Positions 34,855-42,947 of a stretch of 64,000 nt of DNA are shown here, in pieces; within the stretch, counting starts at the first letter, position 1, and each line of letters begins with the position of its first letter. A program made the translations under genes and the position numbers. This DNA is from JANOSH01 sp031415695 (GTDB taxonomy: Bacteria > Actinomycetota > Acidimicrobiia > Acidimicrobiales > Ilumatobacteraceae), in contig JANOSH010000052.1 of the NCBI GenBank assembly GCA_031415695.1, positions 90,129 through 154,128 on the forward strand, given 5' to 3'. The notes beneath the pieces were generated by a model, which saw only the letters and a program-made list of their open reading frames with translations, searched no databases and was not told the DNA's origin.

Positions 34855-36258
34855 CTATCTCCACGCCGCGATCAGATCGTCAGGGGCCCACATTTGCGAG
34901 ATGCCATCGATGCGAGACGGGACACGGCTTACCGCTACCAACTCGACACCTTCGGCGCCGGGTACTTGGGTGGCAGCATGGGCGAGTTGGCGTAGATCAG
35001 CCGAACCGAACGGTTCGGTTTGGCGCCACTTGATCGAGCCGACGGCAAGGATGGTGCGGGCTGCCGGAAGCCGGTCGCCGATGACGATGTCGACCTCTGT
35101 TTGGCCGTCGCGACGCCACCACCGACCCACGTGTGCCGCCGACGACAGGGCATCGTCGTGAAGGGCAAGTCTGAAGATGGATTCGCGAATGACAGGCTCG
35201 ACGGCGTACCCCTTCCATGCCTCCCAATCGCCGAGCACGCGTCGCAGCACGGCGGCACCGGCTCCGCGTTCAATCGATGGCATGTTGGGCGTTACGTATC
35301 GGGCCCAGACCTTGAGGTGGGCGTCCTCGATCCGGTAGTGGGTGAGTTTGGATACGTCAGTTGAGTACGGGCGTTCGCGTACCACCGTGCGCGTTTCGAC
35401 GAGCATGGCGAGGGCGCGCTCCAAGGAGGATCCGCCCAGACCGCTTCGCTGGCCGATCTTGCCGTGTTCGCGTGTTCCCGATCCGATCGCGTCGAGCACC
35501 GGTCGGGCAAAGGCGTCCAAAGGAAACTGCGCGGCAACCTTTCGCTCGCCCGAAACGATCAGGGGACTGGACGCGTCGAGGAGTTGGGTGGAAAGGAAGT
35601 CGACAGCGGTGCCGCCAGATGGCCAAGCGCGCACGAGGTTGGGAAAACCGCCGGTAAGCACCCAGGCCTCGATAGCGTCGGCGCTGTCTATGCCCGTGAG
35701 GTCTGCGACATCAGCAGGGTTGAGAGGGTCGACCCGTAGGACTGCGGCGCGATCGTATAAGGGACGGCCATACTCGGTGAGCGCGTCCATCATCGCCAGA
35801 TCGGAACCAACGAGAATGACGAGAACTGGGCGCTTACGCAATACCCGGTCCCACACGCGCTGGAGCAGGCCCTCGAAGGCATCGTCCATCTCCAGGAGCC
35901 ATGGCAACTCATCGATGACAATGATGGATGCAGCACTGCCGACGGTTGCAATGTCGAGCGCTTGTTCCCAGCCGGTGAAGCCAGATGCTGCTGCGTGCGA
36001 TCCGCCCATGCTGGATCGTGCGATGACATCGCCAAATAGAGTGAGTGCCGCTGCGGCAGGCTGACGCTTGGCCGCTGTGAAATACGCTGAAGGCGCTGAA
36101 CTTCGCGAACAGAACGTTTCGACAAGCGTCGATTTTCCAACCTGGCGACGCCCGCGGATGACCACAAGACGGCCAGTCTGGGTCGTCGTCGCCTCGGCGA
36201 GGAGCGCCGACAGCTTGGCGAGTTCGGTGTGTCTACCTGCAAAAGGTGAATCTGCCAT
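34855..36258 (-). CDS. AAA ATPase with DUF234-type C-terminal domain, copy 1
   Basis: This 467-residue protein of the archaeal-type STAND/AAA ATPase family has Walker A GRRQVGKS (36-43), Walker B SIIVIDELPWLLE, a winged-helix middle and a C-terminal nuclease-like domain with TEVDIVIGD and AVGSIKWRQ, as in DUF234 proteins. The biological role of the family is unclear; phage defence or mobile-element association has been suggested for relatives. A close paralogue is at 54376-55839. The ATG at 36258 has TAAAGT 7 nt upstream. It lies just upstream of the methyltransferase on the same strand. Confidence 0.87.
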   Translation of the reverse strand: MADSPFAGRHTELAKLSALLAEATTTQTGRLVVIRGRRQVGKSTLVETFCSRSSAPSAYFTAAKRQPAAAALTLFGDVIARSSMGGSHAAASGFTGWEQALDIATVGSAASIIVIDELPWLLEMDDAFEGLLQRVWDRVLRKRPVLVILVGSDLAMMDALTEYGRPLYDRAAVLRVDPLNPADVADLTGIDSADAIEAWVLTGGFPNLVRAWPSGGTAVDFLSTQLLDASSPLIVSGERKVAAQFPLDAFARPVLDAIGSGTREHGKIGQRSGLGGSSLERALAMLVETRTVVRERPYSTDVSKLTHYRIEDAHLKVWARYVTPNMPSIERGAGAAVLRRVLGDWEAWKGYAVEPVIRESIFRLALHDDALSSAAHVGRWWRRDGQTEVDIVIGDRLPAARTILAVGSIKWRQTEPFGSADLRQLAHAATQVPGAEGVELVAVSRVPSRIDGISQMWAPDDLIAAWR

Positions 36259-36265
36259 CCGCACG

Positions 36266-36271
36266 ACTTTA
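36266..36271 (-). promoter_or_regulatory. -10 element of leaderless AAA/DUF234 copy 1
   Basis: On the minus strand TAAAGT, 7 nt (CGTGCGG), then the ATG at 36258. Confidence 0.5.
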
Positions 36272-36434
36272 CCACTATTCTTGGTACCACCAAATTCGGT
36301 GGTTCATGATTTGATGGTTCATGAGGTTACGCGCACCGGCGCGCTCTCTAGCCGGGTTGGCGCGCATGCTCGTCTTCAACCGGCTGCTCGATGATCACAG
36401 CCTCGGTCGATCGGGTTTGTAGCGCCGGGAGGGG

Positions 36435-36440
36435 TACGGT
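36435..36440 (+). promoter_or_regulatory. -10 element before the esterase lipoprotein gene
   Basis: TACGGT, 6 nt (TGCCCA), then the ATG at 36447. A GGGAGGGG run just upstream could instead be a distant ribosome site. Confidence 0.45.
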
Positions 36441-36446
36441 TGCCCA

Positions 36447-37292
36447 ATGGCGAGAAGACTTCGAGACGTCGTCGCTGTGGTCTTGGCGCTGACGCCGTTT
36501 GGCGCTGCATGTTCCACGACACCCAAATCGATGCCCAAGGCATCGACATCGCCAACTGAAGCGCCCACCCGGCTTACGTACGGCGACGACCCATCACAGT
36601 TCGCGGAACTGTGGCTTCCGCCCGACGCGGCCGGACCGCTACCGGTTGTCGTGTTGATCCACGGTGGTTTTTGGAAAGCACAGTACGGGCTCGACCTGAT
36701 GACGCCGTTGGCCAAGGACCTTGTGGCGCGCCGGTTTGCGGTCCTCAACATCGAGTACCGACGTGTCGGCCAACCGGGCGGCGGTTACCCCGGCACGCTG
36801 GTCGATGTGGCGGCCGCGGTCGATCTGCTCGCAACTGCATCGGCTCCACTCGACCTTGGCAAGGTCGTGTTCGTCGGTCACTCGGCTGGTGGCCATCTGG
36901 CACTTTGGGCTGCAGGGCGCGGCGCGCTGCCCTCGGGTGCGCCCGGCGCGAGTCCGGCCGTAGCACCACGGCTCGCCATCGGCCAGGGACCTGTCTTCAA
37001 CCTGATTGCCGGTGATGCCGCCGGGCTTGGCGGCGGCGCAGTGTCGGCCTTTCTCGGAGGCAAGGCCGCCGCAGTGCCCGAGCGGTACGAGATCGCCACG
37101 CCGTCAACGACGGCCGGGGTGGCGCTTGCGGTGGTCCGTGGCGCGCTCGACACAATTGTACCGGCCGAGTTCACCGTGCCGAACCCCCAAGGCGACGTGC
37201 GCAGCATTGATGTCCCCGGCGAAGACCACTTCGATCTCATCGACCCGGCAAGTGCATCGTGGGCCGCGGTCGTCAAGCTCATAGAGTCGTAA
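36447..37292 (+). CDS. Exported esterase lipoprotein, alpha/beta hydrolase fold
   Basis: This 281-residue protein has a signal peptide ending at a lipid-anchor Cys (ALTPFGAAC), then a hydrolase of the BD-FAE or prolyl-peptidase-like type: oxyanion segment VVVLIHGGFW, nucleophile elbow GHSAGG, probable acid in GALDTIVP and His in GEDHFDLID. It would act on esters outside the membrane. It ends 1 nt before the E1-alpha gene and may be co-transcribed with the dehydrogenase complex. Confidence 0.85.
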   Translation: MARRLRDVVAVVLALTPFGAACSTTPKSMPKASTSPTEAPTRLTYGDDPSQFAELWLPPDAAGPLPVVVLIHGGFWKAQYGLDLMTPLAKDLVARRFAVLNIEYRRVGQPGGGYPGTLVDVAAAVDLLATASAPLDLGKVVFVGHSAGGHLALWAAGRGALPSGAPGASPAVAPRLAIGQGPVFNLIAGDAAGLGGGAVSAFLGGKAAAVPERYEIATPSTTAGVALAVVRGALDTIVPAEFTVPNPQGDVRSIDVPGEDHFDLIDPASASWAAVVKLIES

Positions 37293-37293
37293 C

Positions 37294-38517
37294 ATGGTCG
37301 AGCCGTTGCGATTGCGAATCCCGGAGCCATCGGCGCGTCCCGGCGATAAGCCGGTGTTTCGCGACCTCCACATCGATCGAGCTGGCGAGGTGCGCAGACC
37401 TCCCATCGACGTCGATGCGGCCGACATTATCGACCTTGGCTCCGAGATGATTCGGGTACTCGATGTACATGGTGATGCGGTCGGACCGTGGTCGGGAACG
37501 CTCGATGCCGAACAACTGCGCGACGGCCTGTGCGACATGCTCACCGTGCGAGCTTTTGACGCACGGATGCTGCGGGCGCACCGCCAAGGCAACACGTCGT
37601 TCTACATCCAGTCGCTCGGCGAGGAAGCCGTGTCGTGTGCCCATCGCCGGGCATTAGATCGCAATGACATGTGCTTTCCCACGTACCGTCAGCAAGGTTT
37701 GTTGATCTCGGCCGGTTACCCCTTGCTCGACATGGTGAATCAGATCTACTCGAACAGCCACGACCCGCTAAAGGGACGCCAGTTGCCTGTGATGTATTCC
37801 TCGGCCGAGTACGGGTTCTTTTCAATCTCGGGAAACCTTGGAACACAGTTCATTCAAGCGGTTGGTTGGGCCATGGCGTCGGCACTGTCGGGTGACACCA
37901 GAATCGCGTCGGCGTGGATCGGCGACGGCGCAACGGCCGAATCCGATTTCCACTCGGCGATGGTGTTCGCGTCCACGTTTCATGCTCCGGTCATCCTCAA
38001 CATCGTCAACAACCAGTGGGCCATCTCTACGTTCCAAGGCTTTGCCCGGGGCGACTCGGCCACGTTCGCCACTCGTGGCCACGGGTTTGGTATCGCTTCG
38101 TTGCGAGTCGACGGCAACGACTATTTGGCAGTCCATGCGGTGTCGCAGTGGGCGGCCGAACGGGCCCGGAATAACCATGGCCCAACGCTGATCGAATGGG
38201 TGACGTATCGCGTCGGCGCCCACTCCACATCGGATGATCCATCGGCCTATCGCCCGAGGGACGAACCGATCACATGGCCGCTTGGTGACCCGATCGACCG
38301 ATTGAAGAATCACCTCATTCGAACTGGGGAGTGGAGCGAGGAACAGCATCAGCACTGCGTTGCCGATACCGAGGCACGTGTGCATGCTGCTGCTGCCGAG
38401 GCCGAACAGTTCGGCACGCTACGCAGCGACCACTCGGCACCAGCGTCGATGTTCGATGATGTGTTCGCGGTGATGCCTGATCATCTGCGCCGCCAACGTG
38501 ACCAGGCAGGCTTGTGA
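37294..38517 (+). CDS. bkdA: Branched-chain 2-oxoacid dehydrogenase E1 alpha
   Basis: This 407-residue protein is the alpha subunit of the thiamine-diphosphate E1 component, which decarboxylates 2-oxoacids from valine, leucine and isoleucine and passes the acyl group to E2. It shows QGNTSFYIQSLGEEA, FPTYRQQG and the ThDP motif GDGATAESDFH...NNQWAIS. The length and R-S-D phosphorylation-loop region (RVGAHSTSDDPSAYR) fit the branched-chain type. E1-beta follows after 1 nt. It is probably translated by coupling. Confidence 0.93.
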   Translation: MVEPLRLRIPEPSARPGDKPVFRDLHIDRAGEVRRPPIDVDAADIIDLGSEMIRVLDVHGDAVGPWSGTLDAEQLRDGLCDMLTVRAFDARMLRAHRQGNTSFYIQSLGEEAVSCAHRRALDRNDMCFPTYRQQGLLISAGYPLLDMVNQIYSNSHDPLKGRQLPVMYSSAEYGFFSISGNLGTQFIQAVGWAMASALSGDTRIASAWIGDGATAESDFHSAMVFASTFHAPVILNIVNNQWAISTFQGFARGDSATFATRGHGFGIASLRVDGNDYLAVHAVSQWAAERARNNHGPTLIEWVTYRVGAHSTSDDPSAYRPRDEPITWPLGDPIDRLKNHLIRTGEWSEEQHQHCVADTEARVHAAAAEAEQFGTLRSDHSAPASMFDDVFAVMPDHLRRQRDQAGL

Positions 38518-38518
38518 C

Positions 38519-39535
38519 ATGACGCGTATGACGATGGTCGAAGCGATCCGAGACGCCCATGCTGTCGCTATGGAACACGACGAACGGGTCGTCGTGTTTG
38601 GCCAAGACGTCGGCTACTTCGGCGGAGTCTTCCGGTGTACGCACGGGCTACAGGAGCGATTCGGCAAGCATCGCTGCTTTGATGCGCCGATCAACGAAAG
38701 TGCCATAGTTGGGGCGGCAATCGGCATGGGTGCCTACGGACTTCGTCCCTGCGTCGAGATTCAATTCGCCGACTATGTGTACCCGGCCTACGACCAGATC
38801 GTGTCCGAGGCCGCCCGTCTACGGCACCGCTCGGCGGGCGACTTCACGGCCCCGATCACGATCAGGATGCCCACCGGTGGAGGCATCTTTGGCGGGCAGA
38901 CACACTCGCAAAGTCCCGAGGCCATCTTTACTCACGTGTCCGGTTTGAAGACCGTGATCCCGTCGAATCCCTACGATGCGAAGGGTCTGTTGATCGCCGC
39001 GATCCAAGACGACGACCCGGTGATTTTCCTCGAACCCAAACGGCTGTACAACGGGCCGTTCGACGGGCATCACGAGCGCGCGATCGTCCCGTGGTCGGCG
39101 CACCCACTTGGTGAAGTTCCCGACGGGCACTACACCGTGCCACTCGGAACCGCCCGTATCCATCGCATCGGCTCAGCGGTCACCGTGTTGACCTACGGCA
39201 CGCTCGTGCACGTGGCCGAAGCCGCCGCACAAGAAACCGGTATCGACGCCGAGATCATCGATCTGCGCAGCCTGGTGCCGCTCGATTTGGACACGATTGT
39301 GCAGTCGGTTCGAAAGACCGGTCGCTGCATTGTTGCCCACGAAGCAACCCTGACATCGGGTTTCGGCGCCGAACTGTGCGCCGTCGTGCAAGAGAACGTG
39401 CTGTGGTCGCTCGAAGCTCCAATCATGAGAGTGACAGGCTGGGATACCCCGTATCCGCACGCTCACGAGTGGAGCTATTTCCCCGGTCCGGCCCGCCTCG
39501 GCGCCGCAATGCGTTCGACGGTGGCGGCACGATGA
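38519..39535 (+). CDS. bkdB: Branched-chain 2-oxoacid dehydrogenase E1 beta
   Basis: This 338-residue subunit completes the E1 heterotetramer. It has the transketolase-like N-terminal part (MTMVEAIRDAHAVAMEHDERVVVFGQDVG), FDAPINESAIVGAAIGMG and the C-terminal transketolase domain with TYGTLVHVAEAAA and SGFGAELCAVVQE. I chose the ATG at 38519, which directly follows the E1-alpha stop, rather than one at 38498 that would overlap it. E2 starts 11 nt downstream after GAGGAG. Confidence 0.94.
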   Translation: MTRMTMVEAIRDAHAVAMEHDERVVVFGQDVGYFGGVFRCTHGLQERFGKHRCFDAPINESAIVGAAIGMGAYGLRPCVEIQFADYVYPAYDQIVSEAARLRHRSAGDFTAPITIRMPTGGGIFGGQTHSQSPEAIFTHVSGLKTVIPSNPYDAKGLLIAAIQDDDPVIFLEPKRLYNGPFDGHHERAIVPWSAHPLGEVPDGHYTVPLGTARIHRIGSAVTVLTYGTLVHVAEAAAQETGIDAEIIDLRSLVPLDLDTIVQSVRKTGRCIVAHEATLTSGFGAELCAVVQENVLWSLEAPIMRVTGWDTPYPHAHEWSYFPGPARLGAAMRSTVAAR

Positions 39536-39545
39536 GAGGAGTGTC

Positions 39546-40685
39546 ATGAGCCTTTTTGTTGTTCGTCTGCCCGATGTAGGCGAGGGCGTGGCCGAGGCCG
39601 AGTTAGTCGCCTGGCACGTAGTTGTGGGGGAAGTGGTAACGCCCGACACGGTCGTTGCCGAGGTGCTGACTGACAAGGCAACCGTCGAGATTTACGCCCC
39701 CGTTGGTGGCACGATCGTGTCGCTGAACGGCACGGCTGGAGATGTGTTAGCCGTGGGCAGCGACTTCATTGGTATCGAGATCCGAGACTCGACAACGACC
39801 GAGACGCCTGTGATCGAGGCAGCCGTACTCGCATCGCCTGCGGTGCCAGGAGCGCTCGCCGCGCCCGCTGTCCGAGAGCGGGCCCGCGGGCTCGACGTCG
39901 ATCTCGCCGAGGTCGCCGGTTCGGGTCCCGACGGCCGAGTCACGCACAACGATCTCGACCGTCAGTCACCCGCCACGAAAACCGCGACGACAACCGAGAT
40001 CCCCATCATCGGGCTGCGGCGCAAGATAGCGGAACACCTAACGACGTCTAGCTCGCGCATCCCCCACATCACCTACGTCGACGAGATCGACATGACCCAA
40101 CTCGAACATCTCCGGATCTCCTTAGCGGGCACCTACCCCGATCAGCCGCGGCTCACTGTCCTTCCGTTCATCATGTGCGCCATCGTTCGAGCAGTGTCAG
40201 ATCATTCCCACGTGAACGCCACATTCGACGATGAAGCGCAACTGCTCACGACCTACGACGCCGTACACATTGGTATCGCAACCCAAACACCGCAGGGGCT
40301 CATTGTGCCGGTCGTGCACGATGCCCACACGATGGACGTCTGGCGTAGCGCGCAAGAGATGGAACGCGTCACCACTGCGGCCCGGACCGGTACGGCGAAG
40401 CGGCACGAACTCACCGGTTCGACCATCACCGTTACATCGCTCGGCGCTCTTGGCGGTCTGATGACGACGCCGATCATCAACCACCCCGAAGTCGCCATCA
40501 TCGGCGTGAACAAGATGCAGACCCGTGCGGTATGGGACGGCACCGGCTTTGTTCCGCGAACCATGATGAACCTGTCGTCGAGCTTCGATCATCGCATCGT
40601 CGACGGTTGGCTAGCGGCCACATTCGTTCAACGCATCAAGGCGCTACTCGAGGAACCCTCGTTGCTGTTCATTGCCGAGCCCTGA
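39546..40685 (+). CDS. bkdC: Branched-chain 2-oxoacid dehydrogenase E2 (dihydrolipoyl acyltransferase)
   Basis: This 379-residue acyltransferase has one N-terminal lipoyl domain with the lipoylated Lys in VLTDKATVEI, a linker, an E3-binding domain (APAVRERARGLDVDLAEVAGSGPDGRVTHNDL) and the catalytic domain ending SSSFDHRIVDGWLAA with the HxxxDG motif. It transfers the acyl group to CoA. No E3 (dihydrolipoyl dehydrogenase) gene is in the window, so E3 must come from elsewhere. Its last 42 bp overlap the end of the convergent PaaX-like relic. Confidence 0.94.
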   Translation: MSLFVVRLPDVGEGVAEAELVAWHVVVGEVVTPDTVVAEVLTDKATVEIYAPVGGTIVSLNGTAGDVLAVGSDFIGIEIRDSTTTETPVIEAAVLASPAVPGALAAPAVRERARGLDVDLAEVAGSGPDGRVTHNDLDRQSPATKTATTTEIPIIGLRRKIAEHLTTSSSRIPHITYVDEIDMTQLEHLRISLAGTYPDQPRLTVLPFIMCAIVRAVSDHSHVNATFDDEAQLLTTYDAVHIGIATQTPQGLIVPVVHDAHTMDVWRSAQEMERVTTAARTGTAKRHELTGSTITVTSLGALGGLMTTPIINHPEVAIIGVNKMQTRAVWDGTGFVPRTMMNLSSSFDHRIVDGWLAATFVQRIKALLEEPSLLFIAEP

Positions 40686-41438
40686 CTTGCGTGGAGCCTG
40701 GGTCACAAGCGGCACAAGACCAGGTGCACGTCGTTGCAGTACGTGGCGCACCCGGTCGGCCGCTTGATGTCCGAGGCGGTCGAACAGGTCGGCATATATG
40801 GCGTGGGCTTCGTTGCGGGGCCAGTCGTCGGGGAGTAGCTCGGCGGGCAGATCGGGATCGGTGGTGGCGATCACGAACCAGCGGTACGTGACGCGAACCC
40901 GAGCGACGAGCGCATCGCGATCGTTGAGCCCCGTGTCGTGGAGTTGTTGGCGCAGCGGCCCGAATGTCGTGCGAAACTCGTCGTACATTCGGCGCATGGC
41001 TGCCAGATCCCACGCCGAGATTGGTGACGTGAGGCCCGGGCTATCGTCGGCGCTGCCGTGAAAGATGCTGGACGACACGGCCGGGTGTGAAGCCAGCACA
41101 GTTCGCAACGCGCCGCTCGGCGGAGCGGGCGAAACCCATAGTCCGTCGTGCAGTGCAGCGAAATGCAACATGACCAATTCGGAACGCACATCGTCTCGCA
41201 CGTGGCGCGGTGCGTGATCTTCGATCGAGAACGAAACAGTGGTCCAACGACCATCCCAACCCGTGCGGCTGGTTCCGAATGCTTGGGTATGTAGCGGTCC
41301 ATAAGGCAGAACCTTGGCTAGTTTCGGCGTGAGCCCGTACGACGTGGACCGACCGTTACGCACGACGGCCAGGTTGCCGCGTTTGGCCAGGCGGGCAATT
41401 GCTGCTCGCGCTCCTGCGACCATCACCTCGAAGTCGGC
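40644..41438 (-). pseudogene. PaaX-like repressor lacking its DNA-binding N-terminus
   Basis: From about 41435 the minus strand reads AGARAAIARLAKRGNLAVVRNGRSTSYGLTPK, the end of the winged helix, and continues through GWDGRWTTVSFSIEDHAP and the C-terminal domain of PaaX, the phenylacetyl-CoA repressor. The first ~35-40 residues with the recognition helix region are missing; upstream codons come from a hydrolase fragment in another frame. It has no start codon of its own at the junction. Probably dead. Confidence 0.72.
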
Positions 41439-41445
41439 AAGCAAG

Positions 41446-41926
41446 TCCACTCGTCGAGGCTGCCGTCGAGCATGAGGCGGTCGATCATGGGCCAAATGCG
41501 ACCCATATACGCTTCGTCGGGTGGCTCGGGGTGAGGGGCACGTTCTGGGTGAACCCGCATCGTCGCGACGAACTGTTCGGGAGACAAGGTGCTCGGGTGC
41601 GATGAACCCTCGCGGAACTTCGCCGGAGCGTCGAGCACCAACGACAGCACCCGGTCGGGGAACAGCGTCACGATGTGCATGGCACATGCTCCGCCAAACG
41701 ACGTGCCCATCAGATGGAACGAACCAATACCGAGGTCGGTGACGACGCCAGCAACCTGATGAGCAAGCCCGTCGAAGTCGGCCACGTCGTTGGGTTGGTC
41801 GCCCCAGCCCGGCATCTCGATGACGATTACTCGAAAACGTTGGGCCAACAGGTCGAGTGCGAAGTTGTGACGGCGACACTTTTCCCAGTTGTCACGAAAA
41901 AGTGCAGATTGTCGAGCTGACTTCAA
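41446..41926 (-). pseudogene. Alpha/beta hydrolase fragment, truncated at both ends
   Basis: The minus strand encodes NFALDLLAQRFRVIVIEMPGWG, then the nucleophile elbow GTSFGGACAMH and PDRVLSLVLDAP, the middle of an alpha/beta hydrolase of the meta-cleavage-product type. The N-terminal HG oxyanion segment and the C-terminal acid and His are absent. The 5' side abuts the RelE-like gene stop at 41923-41925, and the 3' side ends at the junction with the PaaX-like relic near 41440-41450. Confidence 0.75.
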
Positions 41927-42558
41927 CGCTCACCCGTGATAAATGTTTCCCATATCTGCATCGCCTCGGCACCAGTGAGTCGGTCCACGTCATCGCCCGA
42001 CATGTGGAGTTGGCCCACGAGACGCTCGACTAGCCACAGGGGTACCGGATCAAGAACGGGCTCGCTGGCTGCAGCGATGGTGCCCGCAGATCGTCCTAGG
42101 CGTGCAATGACTTTGGAAAGAGTTTGAGTTGTCGGGGTGTCGCCAAGTTCGCGAATTCGATCACTCATCTCGGCATAGACCTTCGCATCGGTACGTGCTC
42201 CGACTGCCCACACCTCGGCAACATCGATCGCCGCATTGCCGTCGGCATCGGCCGTCACTCGCCATACGATGCGCCAGTCTCGGTCGCCCACAACGAGCTT
42301 GCGCCAGCCTATTAGATCGCCAAGCAGAGGCCGACCCGCTTGCGGGTCTCTCTCAAGGAGCAGCATCTTCTTGAGCGCCCATCGAACGATCTGTGGGTCG
42401 ACAGCGAGTAGCCGCTCGACGTCACCTATAGCTGGATCGGTGAGGCGAACGTAGGCGCGAGGGCGCGAAGCTCCATGTGGCGCTCGCCGATCGACCCGTT
42501 CAGTCCCGACCGGCGGCAAGGTCGGCGTCGAGTTCTGCGACGAGCTCCGCTCGATCAA
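41923..42558 (-). CDS. RelE/ParE-like toxin with a C-terminal extension
   Basis: The first half (RAYVRLTDPAIGDVERLLAVDP, GDLIGWRKLVVGDRDWRIVWRV, AEVWAVGARTDAKVYAEM) is a RelE/ParE-type fold. About 75 further residues contain helices and the segment VPLWLVERLVGQLHMSGDDVDRLTGAEAMQIWETF, not seen in ordinary RelE (85-100 residues). The reading frame starts with TTG at 42558, but a TTG at 42519, within the end of the antitoxin gene, gives a more compact protein. It follows a Phd-like antitoxin with overlap. Confidence 0.78.
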   Translation of the reverse strand: MIERSSSQNSTPTLPPVGTERVDRRAPHGASRPRAYVRLTDPAIGDVERLLAVDPQIVRWALKKMLLLERDPQAGRPLLGDLIGWRKLVVGDRDWRIVWRVTADADGNAAIDVAEVWAVGARTDAKVYAEMSDRIRELGDTPTTQTLSKVIARLGRSAGTIAAASEPVLDPVPLWLVERLVGQLHMSGDDVDRLTGAEAMQIWETFITGER

Positions 42559-42823
42559 AACCGAAGGCAGCTATCACATCGTTAAGATCGGTGCGGGAGC
42601 CGGTATCGCTGGCGAGGCGAGTAAGGACGAGACATGCGCTGCGAAGATCTCGTTCAAGCTCGCGAAGACCATCGAACCGAGCCATGCTGATAACGGCTGC
42701 AACGGGATGGCCATGTCGGGCAACTATGAGATCGTGGCCACGCTCGGCGTCTCGAACTAGACCGGCTACCCCGCGGGACGACGCGTCGGTGACGGAAACG
42801 GTTTCGGTAGCGTGTATCGCCAT
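42500..42823 (-). CDS. Phd/YefM-type antitoxin
   Basis: This 107-residue protein has the Phd/YefM start ATETVSVTDASSRGVAGLVRDAERGHDLIVARHGHPVAAVIS, followed by a helical, acidic tail (RAELVAELDADLA) that would bind the RelE-like toxin encoded immediately downstream. I chose the ATG at 42823 because TACATT lies 6 nt upstream; longer in-frame starts run into the divergent stress-protein gene. Autoregulation is expected. Confidence 0.84.
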   Translation of the reverse strand: MAIHATETVSVTDASSRGVAGLVRDAERGHDLIVARHGHPVAAVISMARFDGLRELERDLRSACLVLTRLASDTGSRTDLNDVIAAFGFDRAELVAELDADLAAGRD

Positions 42824-42829
42824 TCCAAT

Positions 42830-42835
42830 AATGTA
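42830..42835 (-). promoter_or_regulatory. -10 element of the leaderless Phd-like antitoxin
   Basis: On the minus strand TACATT, 6 nt (ATTGGA), then the ATG at 42823. Confidence 0.5.
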
Positions 42836-42874
42836 TAGATTTCTACACAGACAGGCAAGTGTCTGCCGGACCGC

Positions 42875-42891
42875 AAGGACCTTGTGCCCTA
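42875..42891. promoter_or_regulatory. DevR/DosR-box-like palindrome before a stress-protein operon
   Basis: GGACCTTGTGCCC at 42877-42889 shares the GGAC-TT-CCC frame of the DosR core GGGACTWWAGTCCC. It lies about 58 nt upstream of the universal stress protein start at 42948. It is weaker than the sites at 46608 and 50905. Confidence 0.4.
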
Positions 42892-42947
42892 GGCAACGGT
42901 CTCTCGGAGGTCGACACTGAACGGTGTCGAGTACGAGGAGAGTCGCA

